Below, one piece after another: positions 1 through 7,593 of a stretch of DNA of 41,097 nucleotides (position 1 is its first letter; every line of letters begins with the position of its first letter). Source of the DNA: Rhodopirellula sp. (GTDB taxonomy: Bacteria; Planctomycetota; Planctomycetia; Planctomycetales; Planctomycetaceae); the NCBI GenBank assembly GCA_013203845.1, contig JABMPE010000702.1, positions 1 through 41,097 of the forward strand, read 5' to 3'. The position numbers and the translations under genes are program-made. Under the pieces are notes generated by a model that saw only the letters and a program-made list of their open reading frames with translations, made no database searches and was not told the DNA's origin.

Positions 1-25
1 AACCGGATTAGCAGTTGCCCTTCCT

Positions 26-1321
26 ATGAACGAGCCCTCTCCCGCGCCGCTGATCGAATCGCCTTTTGACGTCGAGGCCGTTCGTCGGGACTTTCCGATT
101 TTAAACCGTCTGCTTGAACAGGGACGGCATCGCAAGGGCCGACTCCCGGCGTTCCTCGACAGCGCTGCCAGCGCCCAGAAACCCGCCTGCGTCATCGAAA
201 AGGAACGCGAAGTCGAAGAGCAATACTTCGCCAACGCTTACCGCGGAGTTTACTACTTTGGCGAGCGCATCGACGAAGAACTGGAAGCCTCGCGCGAACG
301 AGTTCGGCAACTGCTCAATGCCGAATCCAGCGACGAGATCGTGTTTACATCCGGCACGACCATGTCGATCAACATGGTCGCACGAGCCTGGGGAGCGAAG
401 TTCCTGCATCCCGGCGACGAAGTTCTGATCACTGACATGGAACATCACGCCAACATCGTCCCGTGGCAGATGATCTGCCAGGAGCGGGGAGCCACACTTC
501 GCTGGCTGCCGCTCACTGATGACCTGAGACTCGACCTGTCGCAACTCGACGAGTACCTCACCTCAAAAACAAAGCTCGTCGCGGTGACGTCGATGTCCAA
601 CGTTCTAGGCACAATCAACCCGGTTCATGAGATCGCGCAAAGAGCCCACGCGGTCGGAGCGAAGATTCTCGTCGATGCCGCGCAGTCAATACCGCACGGA
701 CCGATCGACGTGCGAGGCGCAGAAGAGGGCGGCGACGGTCGTGAAATCGACTTCCTCGCCTTCTCCGGTCACAAGCTCTTCGGCCCGACCGGAATCGGCG
801 TCCTCTACGGACGGGAAGAACTGCTGCGGGAAATGAACCCGTTCCTCGGCGGTGGCCACATGATCAGACGAGTCTTCAAAGATCATTCGGAATGGGCCGA
901 CCCGCCAGCGAAATTTGAAGCAGGCACCATTCCGATCGTGCAGGCCATCGCGCTGGGTGCCGCCATCGACTACGTCGAGCGTCTCGGCGTCGAAAACGTC
1001 CACCAGTATGAAGCCGCCCTGCTCCGTTACGCTCACGAGAAGCTTGAATCAATTCCGGGCCTGAAAATCCACGGTCCTGATTGTGAGTTCAAAGGCCCGA
1101 TCTGCAGCTTCACGATCGACGGAGTCTCCGCCGAAGATCTGGCCAATCTTCTGGACATCAAAGGCGTCTTCGTTCGACACGGCCACCATTGCACTATGCC
1201 ATTGCACGACAAACTGGGCATCACCACATCCGTGCGAACCAGCTTCGCGATGTACAACACCCGCGAAGAAATCGACCGCCTAATCGACGCGATCCATTTC
1301 GCACTGGAACGCCTCTCGTAG
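26..1321 (+). CDS. sufS: SufS-type cysteine desulfurase
   Basis: Pyridoxal-phosphate enzyme that takes sulfur from cysteine for Fe-S cluster assembly (class V aminotransferase fold, cytosolic). Seen: the PLP-lysine context FSGHKLFGPTG puts the Schiff-base lysine near K250, and the persulfide-carrying cysteine near C389 lies in RHGHHCTMPLH, the group II (SufS) arrangement with a short loop. N-terminal FDVEAVRRDFPIL is also family-typical. 431 residues is slightly longer than the usual ~405-415, mainly through about 15 N-terminal residues. The ATG at 26 is the first in frame, and the window starts 25 bases upstream, so an earlier start cannot be excluded. Other suf genes, if clustered, would be upstream outside the window. 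It converges with rlmN, 56 bp away. Confidence 0.93.
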   Translation: MNEPSPAPLIESPFDVEAVRRDFPILNRLLEQGRHRKGRLPAFLDSAASAQKPACVIEKEREVEEQYFANAYRGVYYFGERIDEELEASRERVRQLLNAESSDEIVFTSGTTMSINMVARAWGAKFLHPGDEVLITDMEHHANIVPWQMICQERGATLRWLPLTDDLRLDLSQLDEYLTSKTKLVAVTSMSNVLGTINPVHEIAQRAHAVGAKILVDAAQSIPHGPIDVRGAEEGGDGREIDFLAFSGHKLFGPTGIGVLYGREELLREMNPFLGGGHMIRRVFKDHSEWADPPAKFEAGTIPIVQAIALGAAIDYVERLGVENVHQYEAALLRYAHEKLESIPGLKIHGPDCEFKGPICSFTIDGVSAEDLANLLDIKGVFVRHGHHCTMPLHDKLGITTSVRTSFAMYNTREEIDRLIDAIHFALERLS

Positions 1322-1377
1322 CGGTGGTTTGTCGCAGGCTGACTGCGTGTGACGAAGTCACCTCTCGACACACGACT

Positions 1378-2451
1378 TCAGGAAGTCGCCGCTTCATCGT
1401 TTGCCGCAGCCTTCAATCGAAGCTGCCCGCACGCCGCGTCGATGTCGGCTCCCTTGCGTTTTCGAACCGTCGCCACAATGCCTCTGGCTTCCAGAATCGA
1501 CACGAACTCCGTCGTCCGCGACGCCGATGGCTCGTCGAATTCCAACGTCTCCACCCGATTCATCGGAATCAGATTCACGTGAGCGTTGCGTGACTTCAGC
1601 AGGCCGGCCAGTTGATGCGCGTGTTCCGGCTGGTCGTTCAGCCCGCCAAGCAAAACGTATTCAAAAGTGACTCGGCGACCGCTCGTTGCAAAGTATTCGT
1701 CCGTCGCTTCGAGAATCGCTTCAATGCCGATCTTATCGTTCACTGGCACGAGTTCATCGCGAAGCTGATCCGTCGAAGCGTGTAGGGAAACCGCGAGGTT
1801 GTACGGCTTGCCGACCTCGGCCAGTTCGCGAATCTTTGCCGGCAGGCCGACCGTTGAAATGGTGATCCGACGAGGACTCAAACCCAGCCCTTTTGAATCG
1901 GTCACGTCGTCCAGAACCGGCAACAGGATCGGCAGATTCTGCAGCGGCTCGCCGATGCCCATCACAACGATATTGGTCAGCCGCTCGCCAGGATCAAGTA
2001 GTCGATCAAGCCTGAGAATCTGCTCCAGAATCTCTTCGCGTTCAAGGTTCCGTTTCAAACCGAGCATCCCGCTGGCACAGAAAACACAACCCATTGCACA
2101 ACCAACCTGAGTACTGATACAGATCGTTCGTCGATCCGGCTCGCGCATCAGAACACACTCGACCGTGTCACCACCCGGCATCTTCAGCAGCAATTTCTCC
2201 GTCAGATCGCTGGCAACCTGATGAGTGACAACCTCTCCCGTAAACAGCGTGAAGGATTCGTTCAGTTTTTCCCGAAGTGCTTTCGACAGATCGAGCATCC
2301 CGTCAAACGAGGATGCCCGATTCTCAAACAACCATCGCCGAATCTGATCCGCGCGAAACCTCTGCTCACCATGCTCAAGACACCAGGCCTCGATCTCTTC
2401 GTGAGTGAGTGAGAGGATTCCACGTGACACGTCTGACAACTTCCTATCCAA
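1378..2451 (-). CDS. rlmN: 23S rRNA (adenine-C2) methyltransferase RlmN, radical SAM
   Basis: Radical SAM enzyme that methylates C2 of A2503 in 23S rRNA and, in characterised members, A37 of some tRNAs. Seen: the 4Fe-4S motif CAMGCVFC gives C118, C122 and C125. The family Glu sits in GDTVECVLM (near E98), MGIGEPLQN follows, and the catalytic C-terminal cysteine is C341 in DIDAACGQL. The N-terminal helical RlmN domain is present, and 357 residues is normal. A Cfr-type resistance enzyme is less likely because the overall motifs read as RlmN. It lies 167 bp downstream of dnaB on the same strand, and that gap holds an imperfect inverted repeat, so co-transcription is uncertain. Confidence 0.93.
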   Translation of the reverse strand: MDRKLSDVSRGILSLTHEEIEAWCLEHGEQRFRADQIRRWLFENRASSFDGMLDLSKALREKLNESFTLFTGEVVTHQVASDLTEKLLLKMPGGDTVECVLMREPDRRTICISTQVGCAMGCVFCASGMLGLKRNLEREEILEQILRLDRLLDPGERLTNIVVMGIGEPLQNLPILLPVLDDVTDSKGLGLSPRRITISTVGLPAKIRELAEVGKPYNLAVSLHASTDQLRDELVPVNDKIGIEAILEATDEYFATSGRRVTFEYVLLGGLNDQPEHAHQLAGLLKSRNAHVNLIPMNRVETLEFDEPSASRTTEFVSILEARGIVATVRKRKGADIDAACGQLRLKAAANDEAATS

Positions 2452-2488
2452 ACCCGAGAAACTTCCCAGTCTTCTGTAACAGAAATCG

Positions 2489-2562
2489 AACCACGGAAGA
2501 CACGGAATCCTTGCTCGTCTTCTGAGCCTGTTTTCGCGTGTCCTGTGTATTTTTTCGTGGTT
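2489..2562. repeat. Imperfect inverted repeat, 'ACCACGGAAGACACGGAA' type, copy 1
   Basis: The outer arms AACCACG (2489-2495) and CGTGGTT (2556-2562) are perfectly complementary. The inner parts (GGAAGACACGGAA against TTCGCGTGTCCTGTG) pair imperfectly, giving a long hairpin-like element between dnaB and rlmN. A related element with the core AGACACGGAG / CTCGGTGTCT occurs at 10081-10145. The sequence resembles purine-rich 'cacagagacacagagg' intergenic repeats that I recall from several environmental bacterial genomes. That resemblance is from memory and unchecked. Confidence 0.55.
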
Positions 2563-2618
2563 TACTTTTGATCCTTGCTGCGCTCAGCCTTGGGGATCCC
2601 GAGTTTCGGAGGCTGTCC

Positions 2619-3989
2619 TTAGTTGAACGAATTGGCAATCTCGTCCGGCACGCGAGCCAGGTCGGCAAATTTCATTGACTCACTGATCCACGCAAGCGTG
2701 ACCTGTCCCGTCGGGCCGCTTCGATTCTTGGCGATAATAAGATCCGCTTCGCCCGGACGATCTTCCGGATCGTAAGCCGCTGGTCGGTGTAGAAACATCA
2801 CAACGTCCGCATCCTGTTCGATCGAGCCACTTTCCCGCAGGTCTGCCAGCCTGGGGCGTTTGTCTTCGCGAAGTTCGACGCCACGATTCAGCTGAGCCAG
2901 GGCAATAATCGGAGCTTCCACTTCCTTACACAGAAACTTCAGACGTCGGCTGATTAAAGCAATCTGCTGCTCACGCGGCGCTGATTTATCTTCCGGCTCA
3001 ATGAGCTGCAGATAGTCAATGATGATGACACCAAGACCCCACCGACGTTTGATACGACGAGCGATGGCACCAATTTGAGCCATCGTTCGTCCGGGGATAT
3101 CGTCGATGAAGATCTTCAGTTCGCTGAGTTCCTGAGACGCGACCATCAGCTGGTCCTGCTCGACTTCGTCCAGGTCACCCGCTCTTAAACGATGGCCGTT
3201 GACTCGGGCACGAATACAGAGCAAACGTTCTGCCAGTTCGAGCTTTGACTGTTCGAGACTGAATAACAGCACTGATGCACCAGATTCAGCCGCACCTTCG
3301 GCGATATTACAGACCAGTGCGGTTTTGCCCATACTCGGTCGAGCGGCCAGGATGGTGAGCTCCGTTGGTTGCAGACCGTTCATCTGCTTGTCGAGATCTT
3401 TGAAGCCGGTCGTCAAACCTGTGACATCGCCGGTCTGCTGCATTCGCTCGTTAATCCGATTGAACGCGTCAATCAGAATGTCGTGCAGGTTCATCTTCTC
3501 AACGTGTTCCTGCTGTTCCAGTATTGAGAAGATGCGCTGCTCAGCACTGGCCAGCACGTCTTCAGTATCTTTGCTGCCCTCATAGACTTCGCCGAGGATC
3601 TCGTTGCAGGAATAAGCCAGCGTTCGCTGAATCCATCGGTCGCGAACGATGTCCGCGTAATACCGCGCATGGGCAGCGTTCGGCACCGCTTCGAGCACCT
3701 GAATCAGATACTCGTCGCCTCCAACGACATCCATATCGCCGTTTCGTTTGAGTTCCTCGCTCAGCGTCACCGCATCACCACGCACGCCGCGCTCGTGCAG
3801 GCGCATGACGGCTTCGAAAATCCGTTGATTCGCTTCGCTGTAGAAGTGATCGGCCCGCAACACCTCGACGACATCATCGAGCGCTTCATGAGAAAGCAGG
3901 ATGCTCCCGAGGACGCCCTGCTCCGCCTCAAGATTCTGAGGCGGAAGTTTGCCGGCAAACGATTCGCGAGGCGTTCGTATCTTATCCAT
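2619..3989 (-). CDS. dnaB: Replicative DNA helicase DnaB
   Basis: Hexameric 5'-3' helicase of the replication fork. Seen: the N-terminal DnaB domain begins PPQNLEAEQGVLGSIL. The RecA-like domain has Walker A ARPSMGKTAL, the helicase motif GVIIIDYLQLI, then LAQLNRGVE and a C-terminal IAKNRSGPTG segment, all DnaB signatures. No intein is visible. The frame stays open to 4118, but the ATG at 3989 (MDKIRTPRESF) is preferred: the upstream part has no family similarity and overlaps the strong rplI terminator at 4094-4129. With this start the protein is 456 residues, normal for DnaB. It is downstream of rplI, a common bacterial order. Confidence 0.94.
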   Translation of the reverse strand: MDKIRTPRESFAGKLPPQNLEAEQGVLGSILLSHEALDDVVEVLRADHFYSEANQRIFEAVMRLHERGVRGDAVTLSEELKRNGDMDVVGGDEYLIQVLEAVPNAAHARYYADIVRDRWIQRTLAYSCNEILGEVYEGSKDTEDVLASAEQRIFSILEQQEHVEKMNLHDILIDAFNRINERMQQTGDVTGLTTGFKDLDKQMNGLQPTELTILAARPSMGKTALVCNIAEGAAESGASVLLFSLEQSKLELAERLLCIRARVNGHRLRAGDLDEVEQDQLMVASQELSELKIFIDDIPGRTMAQIGAIARRIKRRWGLGVIIIDYLQLIEPEDKSAPREQQIALISRRLKFLCKEVEAPIIALAQLNRGVELREDKRPRLADLRESGSIEQDADVVMFLHRPAAYDPEDRPGEADLIIAKNRSGPTGQVTLAWISESMKFADLARVPDEIANSFN

Positions 3990-4093
3990 GCCAATCCGTT
4001 TCAGAAAAGAGAACTCGAAAATGGCCGAGCCCATTACGTGCCACAAGGCGGATAGCGATCGCCTGCACATCCGGTGAACGACGCTGGTCGAGA

Positions 4094-4129
4094 CAAAAAA
4101 AGCCCGACCGCCAGGCACGCGATCGGGCT
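4094..4129 (-). terminator. Rho-independent terminator downstream of rplI
   Basis: On the minus strand, AGCCCGA (complement of 4123-4129) pairs with TCGGGCT (complement of 4101-4107) around a 15-nt loop. Seven T residues follow at once (complement of 4095-4101). Perfect stem plus U-tract is the classic intrinsic terminator form. It lies between the rplI stop and the preferred dnaB start, so dnaB is reached by read-through or from its own promoter. Confidence 0.85.
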
Positions 4130-4184
4130 GAAATTCTATAAGAGTTTTACGGGCTTCACACCGTCGCGGAAGCCTGCCTGCCGA

Positions 4185-4694
4185 CTATTCAATAGCACCC
4201 GCTTTAGGAACAACCCAGACCTTGACTTCCGTCGCAACTTCGGGATCAAGCTGTACCTTGACGGTGTACATGCCTGTTTCCTTGAGTGGACCTTCCAGGC
4301 GGATCTGGCTGGCTTCGACCGGGAAGTTCGCAGCTTTCAGTTGAGCACTGATGTCTGCCGCCAGAATAGAGCCGTAAAGATGACCTTCCTTGTTGGCGTG
4401 GGCTTCCAGCGTGACGCTGTACTTACCAACGCTCTCGCCCAGCTCGCGAAGGGTCTTGATCTGCCCCATCCGTGCGGCTGCCTGAGCTTTTTTGTGTTCT
4501 TCGACAGCCAGCTTGTTTTCTTCTGTGGCGACTGTCGCAAGTCCCTGCGGGACAAGATAATTCCGAGCGAAACCGGCTCGAACTCGGACAATGTCTCCCT
4601 GAGCCCCAACCTTGGGAACGGCCTCAGCAAGCAGCAGCTCCGACATTCGTCGCCGACTTCCAGGGATCGCTTTGATTCGGTTTTTCCTGGGCAT
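4185..4694 (-). CDS. rplI: 50S ribosomal protein bL9
   Basis: Component of the large ribosomal subunit that binds 23S rRNA. Seen: the diagnostic L9 N-domain AVPKVGAQGDIVRVRAGFARNYLVPQGLA, which contains the GFARNYL signature, then a long charged helix and a C-terminal domain. 169 residues from the first ATG, against about 150 in E. coli. The extra 16 basic N-terminal residues resemble N-terminal extensions I recall on planctomycete L9 proteins. An alternative ATG at 4646 (MSELLLAEAVP) would give the classical length. ssb lies 115 bp upstream and a terminator follows. No rpsR (bS18) lies between ssb and this gene. Confidence 0.95.
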   Translation of the reverse strand: MPRKNRIKAIPGSRRRMSELLLAEAVPKVGAQGDIVRVRAGFARNYLVPQGLATVATEENKLAVEEHKKAQAAARMGQIKTLRELGESVGKYSVTLEAHANKEGHLYGSILAADISAQLKAANFPVEASQIRLEGPLKETGMYTVKVQLDPEVATEVKVWVVPKAGAIE

Positions 4695-4809
4695 GTCTCT
4701 TACACTTCTAATCTGAATAAAATGTCTCTGTTTGTCTGACGTGATCGATCCCGCTCAGCAGGTCACATTCAGTAGCGTGGCCTTCCAGTGGCCCACACCG
4801 TAGCAAACA

Positions 4810-5313
4810 TCAGAATGGTACATCATCGTCCGGAGGACCACTTCCGCCGTGAGTTTCAAACCCGCCTCCAGCAGAACCTGGTGCTGGAGAAGAAGCCGTT
4901 GCTGAAGAACCAGCCGATGCTCCGCCACCTGCACTGAAACTCTGGCCGCCTCCACTGCCCTGCGAGGAACCGTCTCCCCGTCCTGGCAGCATCGTCATAT
5001 TCTCTCCGACCACTCGCAATTTACTTCGTTTCTGGCCGGTCTCTTTATCATCCCACTGATCCAGCTGCAGACGTCCTTCAATCAGGACGCCTCGGCCTTT
5101 GCTGAGGTACTCTCCGGCGACTTCCGCCTGACGTCCCCAAAGAGTGACATCTACAAACGTCACTTCTTCTTTTCGCTGATTCGTCTGCTTGTCGAACCAG
5201 CTCCGATTCACTGCCAGACCAACTTCTGAAACAGCAGTTCCTGACGGCGTAAATCGAACTTCAGGATCACGAGTCAAATTACCCATCAGGATGACTTTGT
5301 TGAAACTAGCCAT
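4810..5313 (-). CDS. ssb: Single-stranded DNA-binding protein
   Basis: Binds and protects ssDNA during replication and repair and recruits partners through its tail. Seen: an OB-fold beginning MASFNKVILMGNLTRDPEVRFTPSG, with DVTLWGRQAEVAGEYLSKG further on. A flexible Gly/Ser/Ala/Pro-rich linker follows, ending in the acidic tip DDDVPF, the partner-binding tail found in most bacterial SSBs. 167 residues is typical. The start is unambiguous. It lies 73 bp downstream of rpsF, matching the widespread rpsF-ssb order. Confidence 0.96.
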   Translation of the reverse strand: MASFNKVILMGNLTRDPEVRFTPSGTAVSEVGLAVNRSWFDKQTNQRKEEVTFVDVTLWGRQAEVAGEYLSKGRGVLIEGRLQLDQWDDKETGQKRSKLRVVGENMTMLPGRGDGSSQGSGGGQSFSAGGGASAGSSATASSPAPGSAGGGFETHGGSGPPDDDVPF

Positions 5314-5386
5314 TCCGTGTGACCCTCCACAATAATTCGGAAACTCGACCTCTCCAATGAGAAGTTTTCCGCCATCCAGAAGCAGA

Positions 5387-5821
5387 CTAATCAGCAGCGT
5401 CAGCCGTCACCTCGTCATCGACGTCGACATCAGATGACCTTTCATCAGACGACTTTTCATTGTCAACCACCGGATCAACCATTCGAAACGCTTCACCACC
5501 AACCATCTCAACCATCTGATCGAAGAGCCCCTTTTCGTGGCTCAGGATGAGGTGTCGCAGAACATTTTCGTTCAACTTGACGATACCATTGATCTCGTTC
5601 ACAGCCCGACTTTCGGCCGTAAAAAATGCCAGATAGTAAAGACCTTTACGGTGTCCGTTGATCGGGTACGCGAGCTTCGAATCCTGCCATGGGCGATGTG
5701 CAGAAACCGTCCCGCCAACTTTCTCGATGATAGCAGTAACCTCTGCCGCTGCCGCGTCCGGACTTGCACCAAACCGACCGCTGTCGAGGATAAACATTCC
5801 TTCGTAATGATTGATCGCCAA
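5387..5821 (-). CDS. rpsF: 30S ribosomal protein bS6 (TTG start proposed)
   Basis: Small-subunit protein that normally pairs with bS18. Seen: an S6 core beginning NHYEGMFILD, with VGGTVSAHRPWQDSKLAYPINGHRKGLYYLAFF in the middle and NENVLRHLIL near the end. A long acidic Asp/Glu/Ser-rich tail follows. The frame is open to 5950, but that ATG would overlap pth and add about 43 residues unlike S6. The TTG at 5821 keeps the first beta-strand and has AGGGG about 9 nt upstream, giving 144 residues and a 46-bp gap after pth. An ATG at 5797 would cut into the first strand. TTG is an inference. Confidence 0.9.
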   Translation of the reverse strand: MAINHYEGMFILDSGRFGASPDAAAAEVTAIIEKVGGTVSAHRPWQDSKLAYPINGHRKGLYYLAFFTAESRAVNEINGIVKLNENVLRHLILSHEKGLFDQMVEMVGGEAFRMVDPVVDNEKSSDERSSDVDVDDEVTADAAD

Positions 5822-5867
5822 AACTCTACCCCTGTCAATGTGACACGCCAGCTGAAGCCGAATCGTG

Positions 5868-6566
5868 TCAGTTCGAATTTTCGCCAGCAGATTCCCGCCC
5901 GGATGGGGTGGTGGTCGAATCGCCTTCCGCTGGCAAATCGTCCGGGCCACTTTGCTGACCGTTCCCTTGTTTATTCCGCTGTTTCTTTGGCTTTGGTTCT
6001 TTCGGAGGGTTCAGCCGGTTCATCGCCAGCTCAACACCATCCTTAACCCAATACTCAAGTCCGTCAGCAGCTTCCTGCACACACACATCGACCAGTTGCC
6101 GATCTGCATCTGAAAACCGCTGCAGGACATAATCACTTGCAGCCATCCGTCCCGGAGGACGCCCTATTCCTACTCTCAACCGGGAAATCTTATCCGTTCC
6201 CAAATGCCGAATGGTGTCTGCCAGTCCATTTTGACCACCAGCAGAACCGGCTGCACGAATCCGCAACCGTCCGACATCCAGATTCATGTCGTCGACCACG
6301 ACCATCACGTCGTCGTGCTCGATCCTGTAAAAATCAACACACTGCCGAACGCTTCTGCCGCTCGCATTCATAAAAGTTTGCGGAGCCAGCAGAACCACCT
6401 TCTCTCCGTTGATCAAACAGTCCGTTACCAGACCGTCGAATTGCGACTTCGCTGCAGGACAGAAATGTCGATCAGCAAAAGCATTCAGTATTTCAAACCC
6501 GATGTTATGTCGAGTTTTATCATATCGAGGACCAGGATTTCCAAGTCCTACGATGAGCTTCATCAT
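5868..6566 (-). CDS. pth: Peptidyl-tRNA hydrolase
   Basis: Releases tRNA from peptidyl-tRNAs that drop off the ribosome. Seen: KLIVGLGNPGPRYDKTRHNIGFE with catalytic H20 and N10, then QTFMNASGRSV, a DDMNLDVGRLRIR segment and GSAGGQNGLADTI, all Pth signatures. The usual enzyme is about 190 residues. This one has 232, with a Lys/Pro-rich then Ser/Thr-rich disordered tail of about 45 residues after ELAMNRLNPP. The first two codons are ATG ATG, so 6563 is an equally good start. It lies 23 bp downstream of rplY, the common bL25-pth pairing. Confidence 0.95.
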   Translation of the reverse strand: MMKLIVGLGNPGPRYDKTRHNIGFEILNAFADRHFCPAAKSQFDGLVTDCLINGEKVVLLAPQTFMNASGRSVRQCVDFYRIEHDDVMVVVDDMNLDVGRLRIRAAGSAGGQNGLADTIRHLGTDKISRLRVGIGRPPGRMAASDYVLQRFSDADRQLVDVCVQEAADGLEYWVKDGVELAMNRLNPPKEPKPKKQRNKQGNGQQSGPDDLPAEGDSTTTPSGRESAGENSN

Positions 6567-6589
6567 CTAACCCACCGCTTTGGGAGAAG

Positions 6590-7207
6590 TTATTCGTCTT
6601 CGTCTTCTTTAGCTCGACCGATAACTTCCGGCTCAGCAGCAGCTCCGATGTCTTCCTGAACGATTTCGACATCTTTGACTTCCACAACTCGCAGAACAAC
6701 CGTGTCGCTCGGCAGAGATGTCGTGAGGTCACCGTCAAAAGCCAGATCAGCAATCGTTACCTGGTCGCCAATCTTCAGCGCCCCAATCCGGACTTCAACC
6801 TTCTCCGGAATGTTGTAGACCGGGCAGTTAACGCTGACCTGATGCAGAACGTGTTCAAGAACACCCTCATTTACCGTTCCACGAGTCGCGACTGGAATTT
6901 CAAGATCGACTCGAGCGTTTGGATCGACTCGCTGGAAATCGACATGGAGAATGTGGAGCTGGAACGTGTCCCACTGCACTTCACGAATGATGGCTTTCTC
7001 CTCAGTGCCATCAATCACGAGATCACACACATGCGAACCAGAGAGGATCAGCGGCTTCAGCTCATCACCAACAATGGTCAGCGAAAGACCTTCCTGACCA
7101 AGCCCGTACAGATTTACGGGAACCTTACCTTCGCATCGCATCCGACGAGAGTGTGACGTTCCAATTTGCGTCCGCTTTTCAGCGACGAGCTTGCCTTCAT
7201 TTGCCAT
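6590..7207 (-). CDS. rplY: 50S ribosomal protein bL25 (Ctc form)
   Basis: 5S rRNA-binding protein of the large subunit in its long, two-domain CTC form (205 residues). Seen: an N-terminal domain beginning KLVAEKRTQIGTSHSRRMR and EGKVPVNLYG, containing LHVDFQRVDP, then the C-terminal TL5 beta domain (VNCPVYNIPEKVEVRIGALKIGDQVTIADL) and an acidic tail ending EDEDE. It is the first gene of the minus-strand cluster rplY-pth-rpsF-ssb-rplI. The upstream leader has no strong ribosome-binding site but holds a 7-bp inverted repeat (7234-7261). Confidence 0.94.
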   Translation of the reverse strand: MANEGKLVAEKRTQIGTSHSRRMRCEGKVPVNLYGLGQEGLSLTIVGDELKPLILSGSHVCDLVIDGTEEKAIIREVQWDTFQLHILHVDFQRVDPNARVDLEIPVATRGTVNEGVLEHVLHQVSVNCPVYNIPEKVEVRIGALKIGDQVTIADLAFDGDLTTSLPSDTVVLRVVEVKDVEIVQEDIGAAAEPEVIGRAKEDEDE

Positions 7208-7593
7208 TGTAATGCTCGATCATCTTATCAGTTAAGCACTTATGTAATTTGCCGAGTGCTTCCAGTGCACGTTCGACGCAGAGATTCTCAGCGGAGTCCC
7301 ACCGTCGTCAGGACCAGAGAAGCGGGGAAGATACCGGCGGCCTCAACGATCTTCAACCGATTGACATGGAATGACTTCAGGTGATCAGACCACTTCTCCC
7401 GTCCGCTCCTGTTTCGAGCCGGCGGGCAGAAGAAATGTCGGCATTTCTATTCGACGATCAGAGTTTGTAAGTCTTCTGCAGACGCGACCATCAAAGATCT
7501 CACCATCCTGGAGTGCCGTCTTTGAAGACTGGACCGCCTCATTCAGCAAACTCGGTCAACCATTTCGCGAGAATCGGGAAATACAGTTTCTCA
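7208..7593. other. Intergenic leader/3' region between the BatA-like gene and rplY
   Basis: 386 bp with no supportable gene. Short plus-strand frames here have no recognisable protein features. It should contain the rplY promoter, but no well-matched -35/-10 pair was found by eye. The one clear structure is the inverted repeat AAGCACT (7234-7240) / AGTGCTT (7255-7261), 27-54 bases upstream of the rplY start. No U-tracted terminator was seen for the upstream BatA-like gene. Confidence 0.5.

Noticed and set aside
1349-1361. Palindrome GTGACgaaGTCAC between sufS and rlmN
   Set aside because: Only 5-bp arms and no U-tract; too weak to call a terminator.
3990-4118. N-terminal 43-residue extension of DnaB
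   Set aside because: It has no DnaB similarity and overlaps the strong rplI terminator; ATG 3989 is preferred.
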